Of a stretch of 64,000 nucleotides of DNA, positions 1-9,284 are shown in pieces. How positions within the stretch are numbered: the first letter of the stretch is position 1; each line of letters starts with the position of its first letter. Made by a program: the position numbers and the translations under genes. The stretch covers positions 62,001 through 126,000 of the IMG/VR virus record IMGVR_UViG_3300003937_000346; one strand, given 5' to 3'. The notes under the pieces are model-generated. The model saw nothing but the letters and a program-made list of their open reading frames with translations. It was not told the origin of the DNA and searched no databases. Source of the stretch: a virus.

Positions 1-1004
1 TATTTACCACCATACGAAGATTCACAGTAATGACCAACAAGAATAGATGAAGAACCATCTAAATACTCTACGTCAGGTTTATATGATTGACCTAATATAA
101 TAATCGGTAGGTTACGTTTATTTGATTCAACAACTAACTTAGTTGCAATGTTTTTTGCTTGTACTTCTCTTGCTAACATAATCGCATCAAATAAGTCATA
201 CCCTAAATTCAATTCTTGGGCCATGTATCTTAATGCGATATTATCACGAGGATGACATCCTCCACCATCTCCCATTCCTGCTTTCATATATGCGGGTCCT
301 AAAATTCTATATGTGGATCTTTCAAGTGCTCCTGTAATAACATCAGTATTAATGTTACCCGATTTTTCAGCAACGTCTTGAATCATGTTAACCAGTGCGA
401 CTTTGGTCGATATAAACGTATTGTAAAATATTTTAATTCCTTCGGCTTCATCCCACGTACCAAGTTCATACCTCGTACCTTCAGTAATAAATGTTTTATA
501 AAAGTCTAATAGTAATTTCGCGTCTCCCGTTTCGGAACCATCTTCTGTTCCGATGATAATCATTTCAGGATTTACCATATCCCATTTTACAGTACCCATT
601 GCAATTAGATATGGATTATATATAAACCTACCATTTGGTATTAAGTCAATAAATTCTCGTCTAATAGTACCAGGTAGGACTGTTGAGATTAAGACAATGA
701 GTTGATCTTTAGAGACATATTTATTTACCTCCGTTAGAACTTCTTTCACTATGTCGTAATTAAAATCCTTATTTTCTAAATGTGATGTTGGGTATCTTCC
801 ATCATAGTCTGGATGGTGTGGTGTTGGAACAGCAATGAAAATTAGTTCTCTACCACCTTCACAAACATCCTTAATTGTTGGGACCATTCTAAAGTTATCT
901 GGTTGTACTTCAGTTATGTCATAACCAACGACGTTATGTTTCTCCGCCATTACTTCGGCCGCGTCTTTTCCGAGTTTACCAACTCCAATAAATCCTACGT
1001 TCAT
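1..1004 (-). CDS. UDP-glucose/GDP-mannose 6-dehydrogenase family protein (C-terminus cut by window edge)
   Basis: The open frame runs from an ATG at 1004 to the left edge, about 334 codons, so the 3' end lies outside the window. The product starts with a Rossmann nucleotide-binding segment (GFIGVGKLG), followed by AVPTPHHPDYDGRYP, as in the NAD-dependent nucleotide-sugar dehydrogenases. Near residue 250 is GGGCHPRDN, matching the catalytic-cysteine block GGSCFPKD of the family. Family members oxidise C6 of a UDP- or GDP-sugar to the uronic acid in two NAD-dependent steps. The gene is last in a row of glycosyltransferase genes, so it probably supplies an activated uronic acid to them. The substrate sugar cannot be told from sequence. 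Confidence 0.85.
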   Translation of the reverse strand, partial: MNVGFIGVGKLGKDAAEVMAEKHNVVGYDITEVQPDNFRMVPTIKDVCEGGRELIFIAVPTPHHPDYDGRYPTSHLENKDFNYDIVKEVLTEVNKYVSKDQLIVLISTVLPGTIRREFIDLIPNGRFIYNPYLIAMGTVKWDMVNPEMIIIGTEDGSETGDAKLLLDFYKTFITEGTRYELGTWDEAEGIKIFYNTFISTKVALVNMIQDVAEKSGNINTDVITGALERSTYRILGPAYMKAGMGDGGGCHPRDNIALRYMAQELNLGYDLFDAIMLAREVQAKNIATKLVVESNKRNLPIIILGQSYKPDVEYLDGSSSILVGHYCESSYGGK

Positions 1005-1011
1005 ATTTTAC

Positions 1012-1026
1012 ATGTATTTAATACAT
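1012..1026. promoter_or_regulatory. perfect inverted repeat upstream of the sugar dehydrogenase
   Basis: ATGTATT-T-AATACAT has 7-base arms around a single central base. It lies 8 bases upstream of the dehydrogenase start codon, inside a 67-base AT-rich gap. It could be an operator or part of a promoter, but AT-rich palindromes also arise by chance. Confidence 0.25.
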
Positions 1027-1071
1027 ATAATGTATAATAAAATGACGTATTAGTAAAGTGTTTTAATGTCT

Positions 1072-2550
1072 TTAAATTATCGTTTTATGGGTTTTTGTAT
1101 ATTGTTTTTTTGTGTGTGAAGGGTCTATTTCTTTAAATAGATCTTGTAGTGTTTGACCCTTCATTAAGACATTGAAGTTATGTAATAGATTAGGTAACAT
1201 CTCCTGAGTTATCTTAAAACACTTTTCCATATCCCAAGACGCAATTTCTTTCATTACATCAAAAATTTTATTCATCCTTTTATAGTAGTCAAGTTCTTCA
1301 TCATAACTCTCATCCCACCATTTAGAAAATGTCTTGTATCCTTGACTTCGTAAAACCTCTAACGACCTGGGGTTACCCACCAATATAAATGGTTGAGCAA
1401 CAAATATGGGTTTGTATATTTTCTCTGAGAAAAATACCGTCGTTTCATGAGTTAATGATTCAGACACGATATTTACAAATGAATCCGTATGTGCTTTCAT
1501 ATTTAAATTCATTGCCTTATTATTTTCCAAGTCAGGTTCATCGTACCAATAGTGTTCTCTCGCATCGTGATTCCTGTAGTAATTTTTAATGGTGTTTTTC
1601 CATTTATCATTATACTCCTTAGGTACACTTTGATCAACCCAATTCAAATACTCATCTGGATTATTTGTACGAAGTCCACCCAAGGATGAAATGAATTTAC
1701 CCTCAAAAATATCGTGACTTTTTAATAATCCGTAAATTAAAACCCTATGTAGTTTGGGCACCCTATTGAAATTTAAGAAATGGTATTTTTTTCTTTTTGT
1801 AAGTGATGATTTGATAAAATCAGATAGTTTCTCCCTTCCACCTATCTCACATTTAGGGTCAGTTATTTGACCTGGCTCATGAAACCATAGATTACAACCA
1901 AAATATGTGTAATCTAATATAGTATATGAATCTTTTGTTATGTGACCATTCGTCTCTAAAAACTCTTTACGTTTTTTTGCAATTAAATTAGTTGTAATCA
2001 TATAGAGATTAGTTTTATCTAAACCATATTTTTTAGATAAATTATCAAACCACACATAATTATGGTCATCTTGACCAAAGAAACCTTCTGTAGGTTGTAA
2101 AAAACATATTTTACATTTACCACTTTTCGAGTCCTCGATTATTTTAGGATCTATATCAACCGTACTATACGCATCAAACAATTCGTTATTGTATAAAACA
2201 ATTGGGTATATATATTTGATATCGGGATTATCCGTTTTTATATCATCTAACGTATAAATTTTGTGTCTAAAAACGTCATGATCTAAAAAAACCTCAAAAC
2301 TTTGACTCCTCAAGCAGTGAAAGTGATCCATTATCTCTTTACTCTCATCACCAGTTCTTTTATAGGGAAATACAATACCTAACTTATCACTTAATATATT
2401 AATAAATTCATAATTACCATCACGATCGTGTTCAGTTAGTAGTGGGTGGGTGTGCCATGGGTGAATATTATATGATGGGAGGTTTGAACTTACAAACTCA
2501 GGTCGACCTTGAGTGTCGTACACAAATATTTCATTATAAACTAGATTCAT
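1072..2550 (-). CDS. putative glycosyltransferase-like protein, 492 aa
   Basis: The C-terminal third carries FFSEKIYKPIFVAQPFILVG followed by a SLEVLRSQGYKTF segment. This resembles the acceptor/donor-side block (EKxxKPIxxxxPFIxxG) of exostosin- and fucosyltransferase-like (GT47/GT10-type) enzymes often found in large phages. The N-terminal 300 residues are not recognised. The downstream 330-aa protein ends in a similar block (FITEKTMKCIQQDKKFILLS, then W-x-DTSYDE), so the two look like diverged paralogues. It starts at ATG 2550, one base downstream of the previous stop. Its place among sugar enzymes supports a role in glycan transfer. The exact family and substrate are unknown. Confidence 0.5.
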   Translation of the reverse strand: MNLVYNEIFVYDTQGRPEFVSSNLPSYNIHPWHTHPLLTEHDRDGNYEFINILSDKLGIVFPYKRTGDESKEIMDHFHCLRSQSFEVFLDHDVFRHKIYTLDDIKTDNPDIKYIYPIVLYNNELFDAYSTVDIDPKIIEDSKSGKCKICFLQPTEGFFGQDDHNYVWFDNLSKKYGLDKTNLYMITTNLIAKKRKEFLETNGHITKDSYTILDYTYFGCNLWFHEPGQITDPKCEIGGREKLSDFIKSSLTKRKKYHFLNFNRVPKLHRVLIYGLLKSHDIFEGKFISSLGGLRTNNPDEYLNWVDQSVPKEYNDKWKNTIKNYYRNHDAREHYWYDEPDLENNKAMNLNMKAHTDSFVNIVSESLTHETTVFFSEKIYKPIFVAQPFILVGNPRSLEVLRSQGYKTFSKWWDESYDEELDYYKRMNKIFDVMKEIASWDMEKCFKITQEMLPNLLHNFNVLMKGQTLQDLFKEIDPSHTKKQYTKTHKTII

Positions 2551-2551
2551 T

Positions 2552-3544
2552 TTAATTTAGTATTTTATCCTCGATAATATTAATTATTTTATCCAACCGT
2601 TTCCATATATCACCAATTTCATCGTAAGATGTGTCACACCAATCTGTTAGGTGAGTGATATCAAGATTCAGGTGTTCTTTTACTTCATGTTTAAGGTTTG
2701 TCAGCGACCCCTTACTTGAGAGTAATATGAACTTCTTATCTTGTTGGATACATTTCATTGTTTTTTCTGTTATAAAATGTAAACCTTCTGACACATCACT
2801 TTCAACTACTATTACAAAGTCAACGACTTTATAATAATCACCGTTATAATAACGTGTGTGTGAAATCCCATGTGTAAGATTATTGACATCTAAAACCAAT
2901 TTTTTTGGGAGTTTTGATAACCCGTCTTTAATCTTTATTTTTTGACTTTCAGTAATACCAACCTCGTTGAGGTAATCCGATGTTTTATCATAAAAGAAAT
3001 TACCCTTATTATTCGTAACTCCATCACCAAAAAAACTAACATGTCCATTACCAATTAAATTGTGGTGAGACAGCAAACCAACCATAGAAGTTCTTGGTGG
3101 TTTACTTTTTCCACTTAGAAACAAATAGTCTTTATGTTTAATATCTTTATCTGAATACATAGGTTTGTATTGATCCATATATTTTATAAAAAATGGTAAA
3201 AAAACCACGTTACCACCTTTCGTTCTAATTGAATTAATATCGTTTTCAAATTCTAATTCATAGGTGTTTGCATATATGGTAATTAAAGATGAATCCTCAA
3301 GATCTAAAACAAAATCAATAGTTAATTTACCAATAATTTCCGTAGATGCATCTATTATCAATTTACGACCATCATTAAGAAAACCCATTAAGTCTCTTTT
3401 ATATAAATCAACATCAAACCCATATGGTGATACAACAACCGTTTCACAATGTTCGATTGTTTTCGTTTGGTTGGGGAATTTTAAAAAACTTAATTCGGGT
3501 TGGTGATCATAACCGTGGATATAAACTAATTCATTTATTACCAT
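2552..3544 (-). CDS. putative glycosyltransferase-like protein, 330 aa (paralogue of next gene)
   Basis: The last 100 residues (SEGLHFITEKTMKCI, KFILLSSKGSL, LTDWCDTSYDEIGD) align by eye with the C-terminus of the following 492-aa protein. There the equivalent segments are FFSEKIYKPI, PFILVGNPRSL and KWWDESYDEELD. The key lysine-proline of the usual EKxxKP block is KC here, so activity is uncertain. The N-terminal half has no recognisable motif. It sits tightly between the SGNH hydrolase and the 492-aa gene, which suggests co-transcription. Confidence 0.4.
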   Translation of the reverse strand: MVINELVYIHGYDHQPELSFLKFPNQTKTIEHCETVVVSPYGFDVDLYKRDLMGFLNDGRKLIIDASTEIIGKLTIDFVLDLEDSSLITIYANTYELEFENDINSIRTKGGNVVFLPFFIKYMDQYKPMYSDKDIKHKDYLFLSGKSKPPRTSMVGLLSHHNLIGNGHVSFFGDGVTNNKGNFFYDKTSDYLNEVGITESQKIKIKDGLSKLPKKLVLDVNNLTHGISHTRYYNGDYYKVVDFVIVVESDVSEGLHFITEKTMKCIQQDKKFILLSSKGSLTNLKHEVKEHLNLDITHLTDWCDTSYDEIGDIWKRLDKIINIIEDKILN

Positions 3545-3547
3545 AAA

Positions 3548-4342
3548 TTAAATTAATTTTCGTTTAGTTTTTATGTTATCCGAATTTTTAGTTTTTATGT
3601 TATTCGAACTCAAATGAGGTATAATTACCTCTTCAGCAAATTTTTCATGACCATAGGATGTTGGGTGTACACCTCGATTACCATCCTTGTCAAATGACAT
3701 TGGCATCCCTAACTCATCATAGTTATTTTGAACCCATTCCATACAACCGTCAATAGGTAGAAATTTATCTAGATTTACCTTAGAGAAAAGAGGTACTATT
3801 TCAGGGTGATATTTTAAGTGTCCCCATTTAAATATATCCATATAAGTTGACATAAAATAATCAATACCCAAACTGTCTAAGTACCACTGAATTCTTAATA
3901 TGTGTTCGATAGTAAAGACCATGGATGATATTTCATTATGAAAGACTTCATAGTATGATTTAACTTCTTTACTTTCCCAATTAATGTTTAATATTCTCCA
4001 ATTAAACTTACCATCAATAACATCGGTTGGATTTTTTATAGTATTATCATCTTTACTAAAAAATCCCCATGTTTTGACATCTTCTGTGTCTTCAGTATAA
4101 TACTCATGTCTATTAACTCCCGACCACATTATACCAACTAATATTTCTTCTTTCTTATATGTTTTAAGTAACTCATCTAATCCTGAAATAACCTTACGAG
4201 AAATTAGTCCATTACCTTGTGATGCCATTCCTTTGTTCATCACATTTAAATTTAATTTTTGTGCCAAATGTCCCGGCCAATTCCAATCTTCAAATGTGAA
4301 ACTACACCCACTTGCTAATAATACTTTTTTCCCCTCAACCAT
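3548..4342 (-). CDS. SGNH/GDSL-like hydrolase, 264 aa
   Basis: The N-terminus KKVLLASGCSFTFED matches block I of SGNH hydrolases, with the nucleophile serine in GCS. Near residue 235, GVHPTSYGHEKFAEE matches block V, which carries the catalytic histidine (usually DxxHP). An asparagine-containing block (GMASQGNGLISRKV, near residue 40) may be block II/III. Family members are esterases or acyl-hydrolases acting on acetylated sugars and lipids. In a sugar cassette next to fibre genes, removal or transfer of O-acyl groups on glycans is the likeliest role. The substrate is unknown. Confidence 0.65.
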   Translation of the reverse strand: MVEGKKVLLASGCSFTFEDWNWPGHLAQKLNLNVMNKGMASQGNGLISRKVISGLDELLKTYKKEEILVGIMWSGVNRHEYYTEDTEDVKTWGFFSKDDNTIKNPTDVIDGKFNWRILNINWESKEVKSYYEVFHNEISSMVFTIEHILRIQWYLDSLGIDYFMSTYMDIFKWGHLKYHPEIVPLFSKVNLDKFLPIDGCMEWVQNNYDELGMPMSFDKDGNRGVHPTSYGHEKFAEEVIIPHLSSNNIKTKNSDNIKTKRKLI

Positions 4343-4357
4343 TCTTAGAGTTTTTAT

Positions 4358-4365
4358 TATAAATA
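4358..4365 (-). promoter_or_regulatory. TATTTATA late-type promoter motif
   Basis: On the coding strand TATTTATAATAA ends 15 bases upstream of the SGNH hydrolase ATG. The same octamer precedes several structural genes in the window, with no clear -33 element. This is a candidate late promoter, inferred from recurrence only. Confidence 0.3.
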
Positions 4366-4371
4366 TAAATC

Positions 4372-5940
4372 TTATAATTTTTTAATGTAGTCAAGTATGT
4401 TTATCTCCTCAGGGGATTCAACATAATCTTGTGCACCAGGATTAGCCCACTGAGGTTCTAAAACCCAACCTTCTTCCTTAGCGATGGTGAGTACTTCATT
4501 AACATATTTATTATGTTTAGTATCATCACCATTTAATGTTGTCTCCAACTCCTTGATATTTGTGTCAGGTATTAAATCCCACCACTTTTTTAACATAGGG
4601 AACGTTTCTAAGAAATTTTTACCTCTACGTTTATCATATTGTTTGTAAAATGATTTAAAATCCCGTTCTCTAGTCTCTATAGATGATGTATGGTCATGAC
4701 CTTCCTCAGTATTTCTTAGATAGTTGATTAAACGGACCATACCATCACGCTCCCAATCCATAAAATAGTTAGAACCATCAGTGTAATTGTCCTCGATCCA
4801 TTTTTCGAGTGCATCCGCCCTTTCTAATCTCATTTGCATTGGTAATGTCACAATTGATTGAAATGACGGGAATCTTAGAATGTTAAAAGAACATACAGGT
4901 GATGAGGATTTATGTCTTCTTTTAATTTTCATCATTTCATCCATAAACTCAGGTAAACTAAAAAGACATAATGAGTTTATTGTTAACATCATATTAAGTG
5001 ATTTAATATTTCCCTCATCTAATATTCTATCTACATTTTTTAACCACTTCCTCCAATCTAATCCGTCTCTAATATATTCCGCATGAGTTCCATACGCTTC
5101 ACAACTTGTATAAATGTGAAATGATTTAACATTGTGACTATACTTAATAAGTGCGTCCATTATTTTATCACTTATACCCAAGTTAGAGTTTATTGCAAAA
5201 TCAATTTCTGAGTTTTGGTTTGTTTCCCACCACTTCATTAATTTCCAAAAATTACGGGACATTGATGGTTCACCACCTGTTACCCTTAACTCTCGTAATG
5301 AGTGTTGTAATTCACCCTCCCACCATTTCCAAAATGCGTCGACATAGGGGTTTTTTAAATTTAATTTTCCATAAGGCATTGCATGGTCACCATTATGTTG
5401 AAATGCACCCGCACCATCACTTACCAGATTTTGGTAGGGACCATTCTTATTGATGTCTTTTTGCCATGTTGTGGAAAACGATGAGTTACAATATGAACAA
5501 GCAAAGTTACATACAGGATCAAACGAAATTTCTAAAGTCCTTAGATCCACATCTTCACTTGCACCTAACTTTTCCTTGGCATCAACCAATTCTTTATCAG
5601 TGTAAATGACTGATTTATGTGTTCTATCAGAAATCATATCTTTCCCCAAATCTTCTATTCTCCAACAGTAATCACATTCTTTTGGACGTACACCCTCCAA
5701 CATTTGTTTACGTACCGCCTTCTTATATGTGGTATTATGGATTGCTTTATACGATTTTTCAAGATCTGTTAGTGGTATCTTATGTGACGGTGGGTGATGA
5801 CAACTTGTTGTTGCCCCGTTACCTAACCATATCGTTGCATTATACCATTTAGCCCCACAAAATGAAGGTGAAATTTTGTTAATTACCCGATCTCGATATT
5901 CGAGAAATGTTTCACCGGGTTTTCTTGCATCTATACTCAT
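4372..5940 (-). CDS. radical SAM protein with N-terminal cysteine cluster, 522 aa
   Basis: Residues 144-151 are CNFACSYC, the CX3CX2C motif that binds the SAM-cleaving [4Fe-4S] cluster. A GGEPSMS segment further on fits the SAM-binding GGE motif. Upstream of the core, C28, C47 (TSCHHP), C89 and C92 (ECDYCW) form a second set of cysteines like the twitch/SPASM auxiliary-cluster ligands, but N-terminal rather than C-terminal. The 458-aa protein encoded just upstream has the same layout. Known twitch/SPASM radical SAM enzymes modify peptides, proteins or sugars. The substrate here is unknown, but adjacency to a lectin-like protein and sugar enzymes suggests a glycan or a fibre polypeptide. Confidence 0.8.
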   Translation of the reverse strand: MSIDARKPGETFLEYRDRVINKISPSFCGAKWYNATIWLGNGATTSCHHPPSHKIPLTDLEKSYKAIHNTTYKKAVRKQMLEGVRPKECDYCWRIEDLGKDMISDRTHKSVIYTDKELVDAKEKLGASEDVDLRTLEISFDPVCNFACSYCNSSFSTTWQKDINKNGPYQNLVSDGAGAFQHNGDHAMPYGKLNLKNPYVDAFWKWWEGELQHSLRELRVTGGEPSMSRNFWKLMKWWETNQNSEIDFAINSNLGISDKIMDALIKYSHNVKSFHIYTSCEAYGTHAEYIRDGLDWRKWLKNVDRILDEGNIKSLNMMLTINSLCLFSLPEFMDEMMKIKRRHKSSSPVCSFNILRFPSFQSIVTLPMQMRLERADALEKWIEDNYTDGSNYFMDWERDGMVRLINYLRNTEEGHDHTSSIETRERDFKSFYKQYDKRRGKNFLETFPMLKKWWDLIPDTNIKELETTLNGDDTKHNKYVNEVLTIAKEEGWVLEPQWANPGAQDYVESPEEINILDYIKKL

Positions 5941-5957
5941 TATTTTATATTATAATT

Positions 5958-6542
5958 TTAAATTTTATGTAGGAAATTACAATTCCCTGAAATATCTACT
6001 GATTTGTTATGTATAAATTCCTCAAACGTATGTTCAGATATTAATTTACCATCTGTTATTAGTTTAAACTTATGAAACTCAAATTCAGTATAATTTGTAT
6101 TCGTTTTATTCTTAGGGAAGTTACCCGCACCAAAAATTATGTGAGGTGAGTGGTCTAAACCTAATTCCCTTTCACTCAAATCAACATTTAATATTACTTC
6201 ACCATTTAAAAACAATTCAAACCTATCTTTATAAATGTGATTTAATTTAATATTAGTTAGTTGATTAGGGACCACCATATGTTCTAAGGTATAATATTCT
6301 ACATCATCTTGAAAAGTGATTGTAAATGAGATATTAGTAGGGTTAATATTTAAACCCATATACCTTGGTACTAATGCAAATAGAGTTTTCTCCAAATCAC
6401 TCTCATCTGTTAATACAAAATCAACTTCTAAGGTGTAATTTAATTTATTGGATAGTATTTTGTTTCCCGCATCTTCAGGAAATGTTTCACAAATACTATT
6501 AGGCCAAAATATCCAAGGTTCCCCTTTATTGATTTTTAACAT
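5958..6542 (-). CDS. concanavalin A/LamG-like domain protein, 194 aa
   Basis: The protein appears almost entirely beta-stranded. It contains RFELFLNGEVILNVDLSE, the beta-hairpin seen in LamG/ConA-type domains ('lyfNGelv'), and a HIIFGAG strand. It resembles the lectin-like domains inserted in the two GT7 enzymes upstream (9-10 kb) and the fibre array at 13-21 kb. The gene overlaps the upstream radical SAM gene by 17 bases and is followed by the second radical SAM gene. The trio is probably co-translated, and this protein could be a partner or substrate of the enzymes. Confidence 0.5.
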   Translation of the reverse strand: MLKINKGEPWIFWPNSICETFPEDAGNKILSNKLNYTLEVDFVLTDESDLEKTLFALVPRYMGLNINPTNISFTITFQDDVEYYTLEHMVVPNQLTNIKLNHIYKDRFELFLNGEVILNVDLSERELGLDHSPHIIFGAGNFPKNKTNTNYTEFEFHKFKLITDGKLISEHTFEEFIHNKSVDISGNCNFLHKI

Positions 6543-7902
6543 AGAACTCTTTTAGTTGTGGAAATGTGTCCAAAAAATTTAATTTTCGTCTTTTATCGTA
6601 CTGATCAACGAATTTAACGAAATCCTTCCTGTTGGTTTCAACGTCGAAGTCGTCCGTACTAATTGCGTAATCATATGTTCGTTTTAATTTTTGTATTTCT
6701 ACGGTAGAAAACCCATAATTATCATGAGTGAATTCCTTCATACCATAATATAACATTTTTTTAGCTGATTGTAAAATCAATTCTTTATGATTATCCTCTA
6801 AAATTTTAACTGACAGGTGTTTAGGGTGTCGTATGTATGATGTGTCTAATTGTATTGCAGACACCCAATACCTTTCATTATTTTGGTATTTTCTTTTCAG
6901 ATCAAATACTCTATCAATTAAATCATCATATGTGAATACAGATAATGCGTTGTATGTTGACATTATATTAATAGTCACTTTTGGTAACTTACTAAGTATT
7001 TTCTCAACATTAGTCCAAAATTTACTAGTATCTAACCCATACCTCAGATATTCTGCTTGTGACTTGGTTGCTTCGATTGATGTAAAAACAATAAACTCCT
7101 TTACTTTATTGTTTTCTGTTAAATCTTCTATGATATTGATGAACCTATCAATGATATCATCACTCACACCTAAATTTGTGTTTATGGCTAACGATAGGTT
7201 AGGATTTACTTCGTGGTTATTTTGTATATATTCCAATAACTTAAAAGTGTCTGATGATAGTAGTGGTTCACCTCCCGTCACCCTAAATGTGTGTAGGTCA
7301 GGATACAAATCAGGGAACCATTTCCAAAACGCCTCAACATATGGATTAAAATCATTATGATGAATTGGCATTTCATTTTTCTTTTTTAAATGTTCCGTAT
7401 CATTATAATCATACGATAATTTATAAGCACCATTTTTATTTATCTCATTCACCCATTTCGATGAGAATTGTGGTCCACAATACGCACATTTAAAATTACA
7501 TACGTTTGAGAAAGAAACCTCAACATATTTTGGATTATAATTACCTCTCCATCCGTATTCTTTAATTTCTTCTATGTATGGTGCTGACCATGACTCTGAA
7601 GATTTAAATACCCTGTCTGAGAATGAGTTTGAGTTGTCCTCGATCTTCCAACAATAATCACACTCACTAGGTCTTTCACCTTCCAACATTTGTTTACGAG
7701 CCCTCTTTTTGTGTTGTGTGTTGTGTAGTGCCGATGGGTTATTTCTTAATTCGGCTAAACCAATTTTATGTGGGTTGGGGTGGTGACATGAATGTGTTAA
7801 CCCCGTACCTAAATGTATAGTTACTTGTGTCCACTTTGCAGCACAAAAACCTCTACCCTTTTGGTCTAGTTGTTTCTTTATGTTGGATAGTAACTCACTC
7901 AT
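6526..7902 (-). CDS. radical SAM protein with N-terminal cysteine cluster, 458 aa
   Basis: CNFKCAYC at residues 135-142 is the canonical CX3CX2C motif, and TGGEPLLS gives the GGE motif. N-terminal cysteines C20, C39 (HSCHHP), C81 and C84 (ECDYCW) match, position for position, those of the 522-aa protein two genes downstream. The two proteins also share QMLEGxRPxECDYCW and the C-terminal phrase KFVDQYDKRR/SFYKQYDKRR. The gene overlaps the GT7-like gene upstream by 4 bases (ATGA). Likely a [4Fe-4S]-dependent modifying enzyme; substrate unknown. Confidence 0.8.
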   Translation of the reverse strand: MSELLSNIKKQLDQKGRGFCAAKWTQVTIHLGTGLTHSCHHPNPHKIGLAELRNNPSALHNTQHKKRARKQMLEGERPSECDYCWKIEDNSNSFSDRVFKSSESWSAPYIEEIKEYGWRGNYNPKYVEVSFSNVCNFKCAYCGPQFSSKWVNEINKNGAYKLSYDYNDTEHLKKKNEMPIHHNDFNPYVEAFWKWFPDLYPDLHTFRVTGGEPLLSSDTFKLLEYIQNNHEVNPNLSLAINTNLGVSDDIIDRFINIIEDLTENNKVKEFIVFTSIEATKSQAEYLRYGLDTSKFWTNVEKILSKLPKVTINIMSTYNALSVFTYDDLIDRVFDLKRKYQNNERYWVSAIQLDTSYIRHPKHLSVKILEDNHKELILQSAKKMLYYGMKEFTHDNYGFSTVEIQKLKRTYDYAISTDDFDVETNRKDFVKFVDQYDKRRKLNFLDTFPQLKEFYVKNQ

Positions 7903-9284
7903 AACTTAACATTAAAGATTTTACATTTTTCTGTATGTTGGATAGTTTCAACTAGTTCATATTTTAAACTATTAATACCATCAGTTTTATAATCTAACTT
8001 ACCTTGTTGCATTTCAGTGACAAATCTTTTTTCATTTCTTGCGGTAGTTTCACCTTTAGCCCACCTTCCATTCACTAAACCTTCATCTAAATGTGGTAAA
8101 CAATAAAATTTACCTTCTCGTCTATATGGTAAGATACTTTCATCAATTTCGATAGTCTCTTTCTGTAATTCCACATCATTTTTTATACTATCTTCATCAT
8201 TGTTCATGTCGTATATGATATTTTCATTATTTAATTTACACTCTTCAAATGTGTCGAAGAATCTATCGTATATTTTTAATTCTGCAACCTTACCCTTAAA
8301 ATTGGTATTTTGGTGATTACATCTACCAATATTAAAATCACCCATCAATGAGTGAGATCTTATTTTATCTGGTAGATCAATGGGTTTAGATTTAAGAACA
8401 TCTCCATTATTAGAAACTAATTTATTATTTGAAAATATGTACAACTTTTGTTCATCGTGTTTATATGAAACGGTGAACCATGTCCATTTATTCTCTACCG
8501 CCTTTGACCAGTGATATAACGGATTGTTTATCTTATCGTGATTCAGTATCGATAATGCTCTTGAATTGTTAAACGATATCCCCCAAGTCCAACTTCCGTC
8601 TTTTCTTAGTATGGGATATTCTATAAATTTTCTTTCTTCATCACCCACTAACCATATTGGTACAACTTCAGGTTGTTGTTCAGGTGAAACTAATATAGAG
8701 ATGGTGTGATCTCTAAACAAAGGTGTGGTTAAACCTCTATGTGATTTAAAAGTTAATGATGATGTTTCACCATTAAATAGATGTACTTCTTTATCTTCAA
8801 TAGTTTCATATATTTTTCTATCAGAATGTCCTTCATAGAAACATCTCCAAAATAAATCATCATCCTCTTGTCCCCAATCCCAATAGTTGTTAGAATACCC
8901 ATTTGTTTGTACTAAATGTTCTTTATTGAAAAGTACGACACCTCCAAAATATTGTTCATAACCCATAGACCATGAGTATTTTGATAATTTTGTTGCAATA
9001 TGTGTCGGAGTATCATAGGGATATGAATAGTCACATGTCTCATCATGAGGTAACATATCAACATCATGAAATGCAACATAATCACAACCGTCTTCCATTG
9101 CTTTAACAGCAGCAATATTCTTCATTGCACCTCTATTGAATAGTTTATCATCTACTTGATGCCCAACATAAACACAGTACTCTATACCCTGTTTATTTAG
9201 ATGTTTATCTAATTTAGGTAATAACTCATTCAAGTGTGATTCCCTGTTTCTATATGGTATGCATATTCCTAATTTATGACTCAT
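7899..9284 (-). CDS. GT7 (beta-1,4-galactosyltransferase-like) enzyme with internal lectin-like domain, 461 aa
   Basis: Residues 1-150 show the GT7 fold in order: CIPYRNRESHL, LFNRGAMKNI, the metal-binding DVD at 74-76 (AFHDVDMLP), YFGGVVLF, and NGYSNNYWDWGQEDDDLF with the WGxEDDD block at 137-143. Residues about 190-350 are beta-rich and look like a LamG/ConA domain (FTVSYKHDEQKLYIFSNNKL, FKGKVAELKIYDR). The last 100 residues return to a segment (NGRWAKGETTARNEKRF, GINSLKYELVE) also found at the end of the upstream paralogue. GT7 enzymes transfer Gal or GalNAc/GlcNAc from UDP-sugars. The inserted domain could hold the acceptor glycan. Confidence 0.75.
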   Translation of the reverse strand: MSHKLGICIPYRNRESHLNELLPKLDKHLNKQGIEYCVYVGHQVDDKLFNRGAMKNIAAVKAMEDGCDYVAFHDVDMLPHDETCDYSYPYDTPTHIATKLSKYSWSMGYEQYFGGVVLFNKEHLVQTNGYSNNYWDWGQEDDDLFWRCFYEGHSDRKIYETIEDKEVHLFNGETSSLTFKSHRGLTTPLFRDHTISILVSPEQQPEVVPIWLVGDEERKFIEYPILRKDGSWTWGISFNNSRALSILNHDKINNPLYHWSKAVENKWTWFTVSYKHDEQKLYIFSNNKLVSNNGDVLKSKPIDLPDKIRSHSLMGDFNIGRCNHQNTNFKGKVAELKIYDRFFDTFEECKLNNENIIYDMNNDEDSIKNDVELQKETIEIDESILPYRREGKFYCLPHLDEGLVNGRWAKGETTARNEKRFVTEMQQGKLDYKTDGINSLKYELVETIQHTEKCKIFNVKL

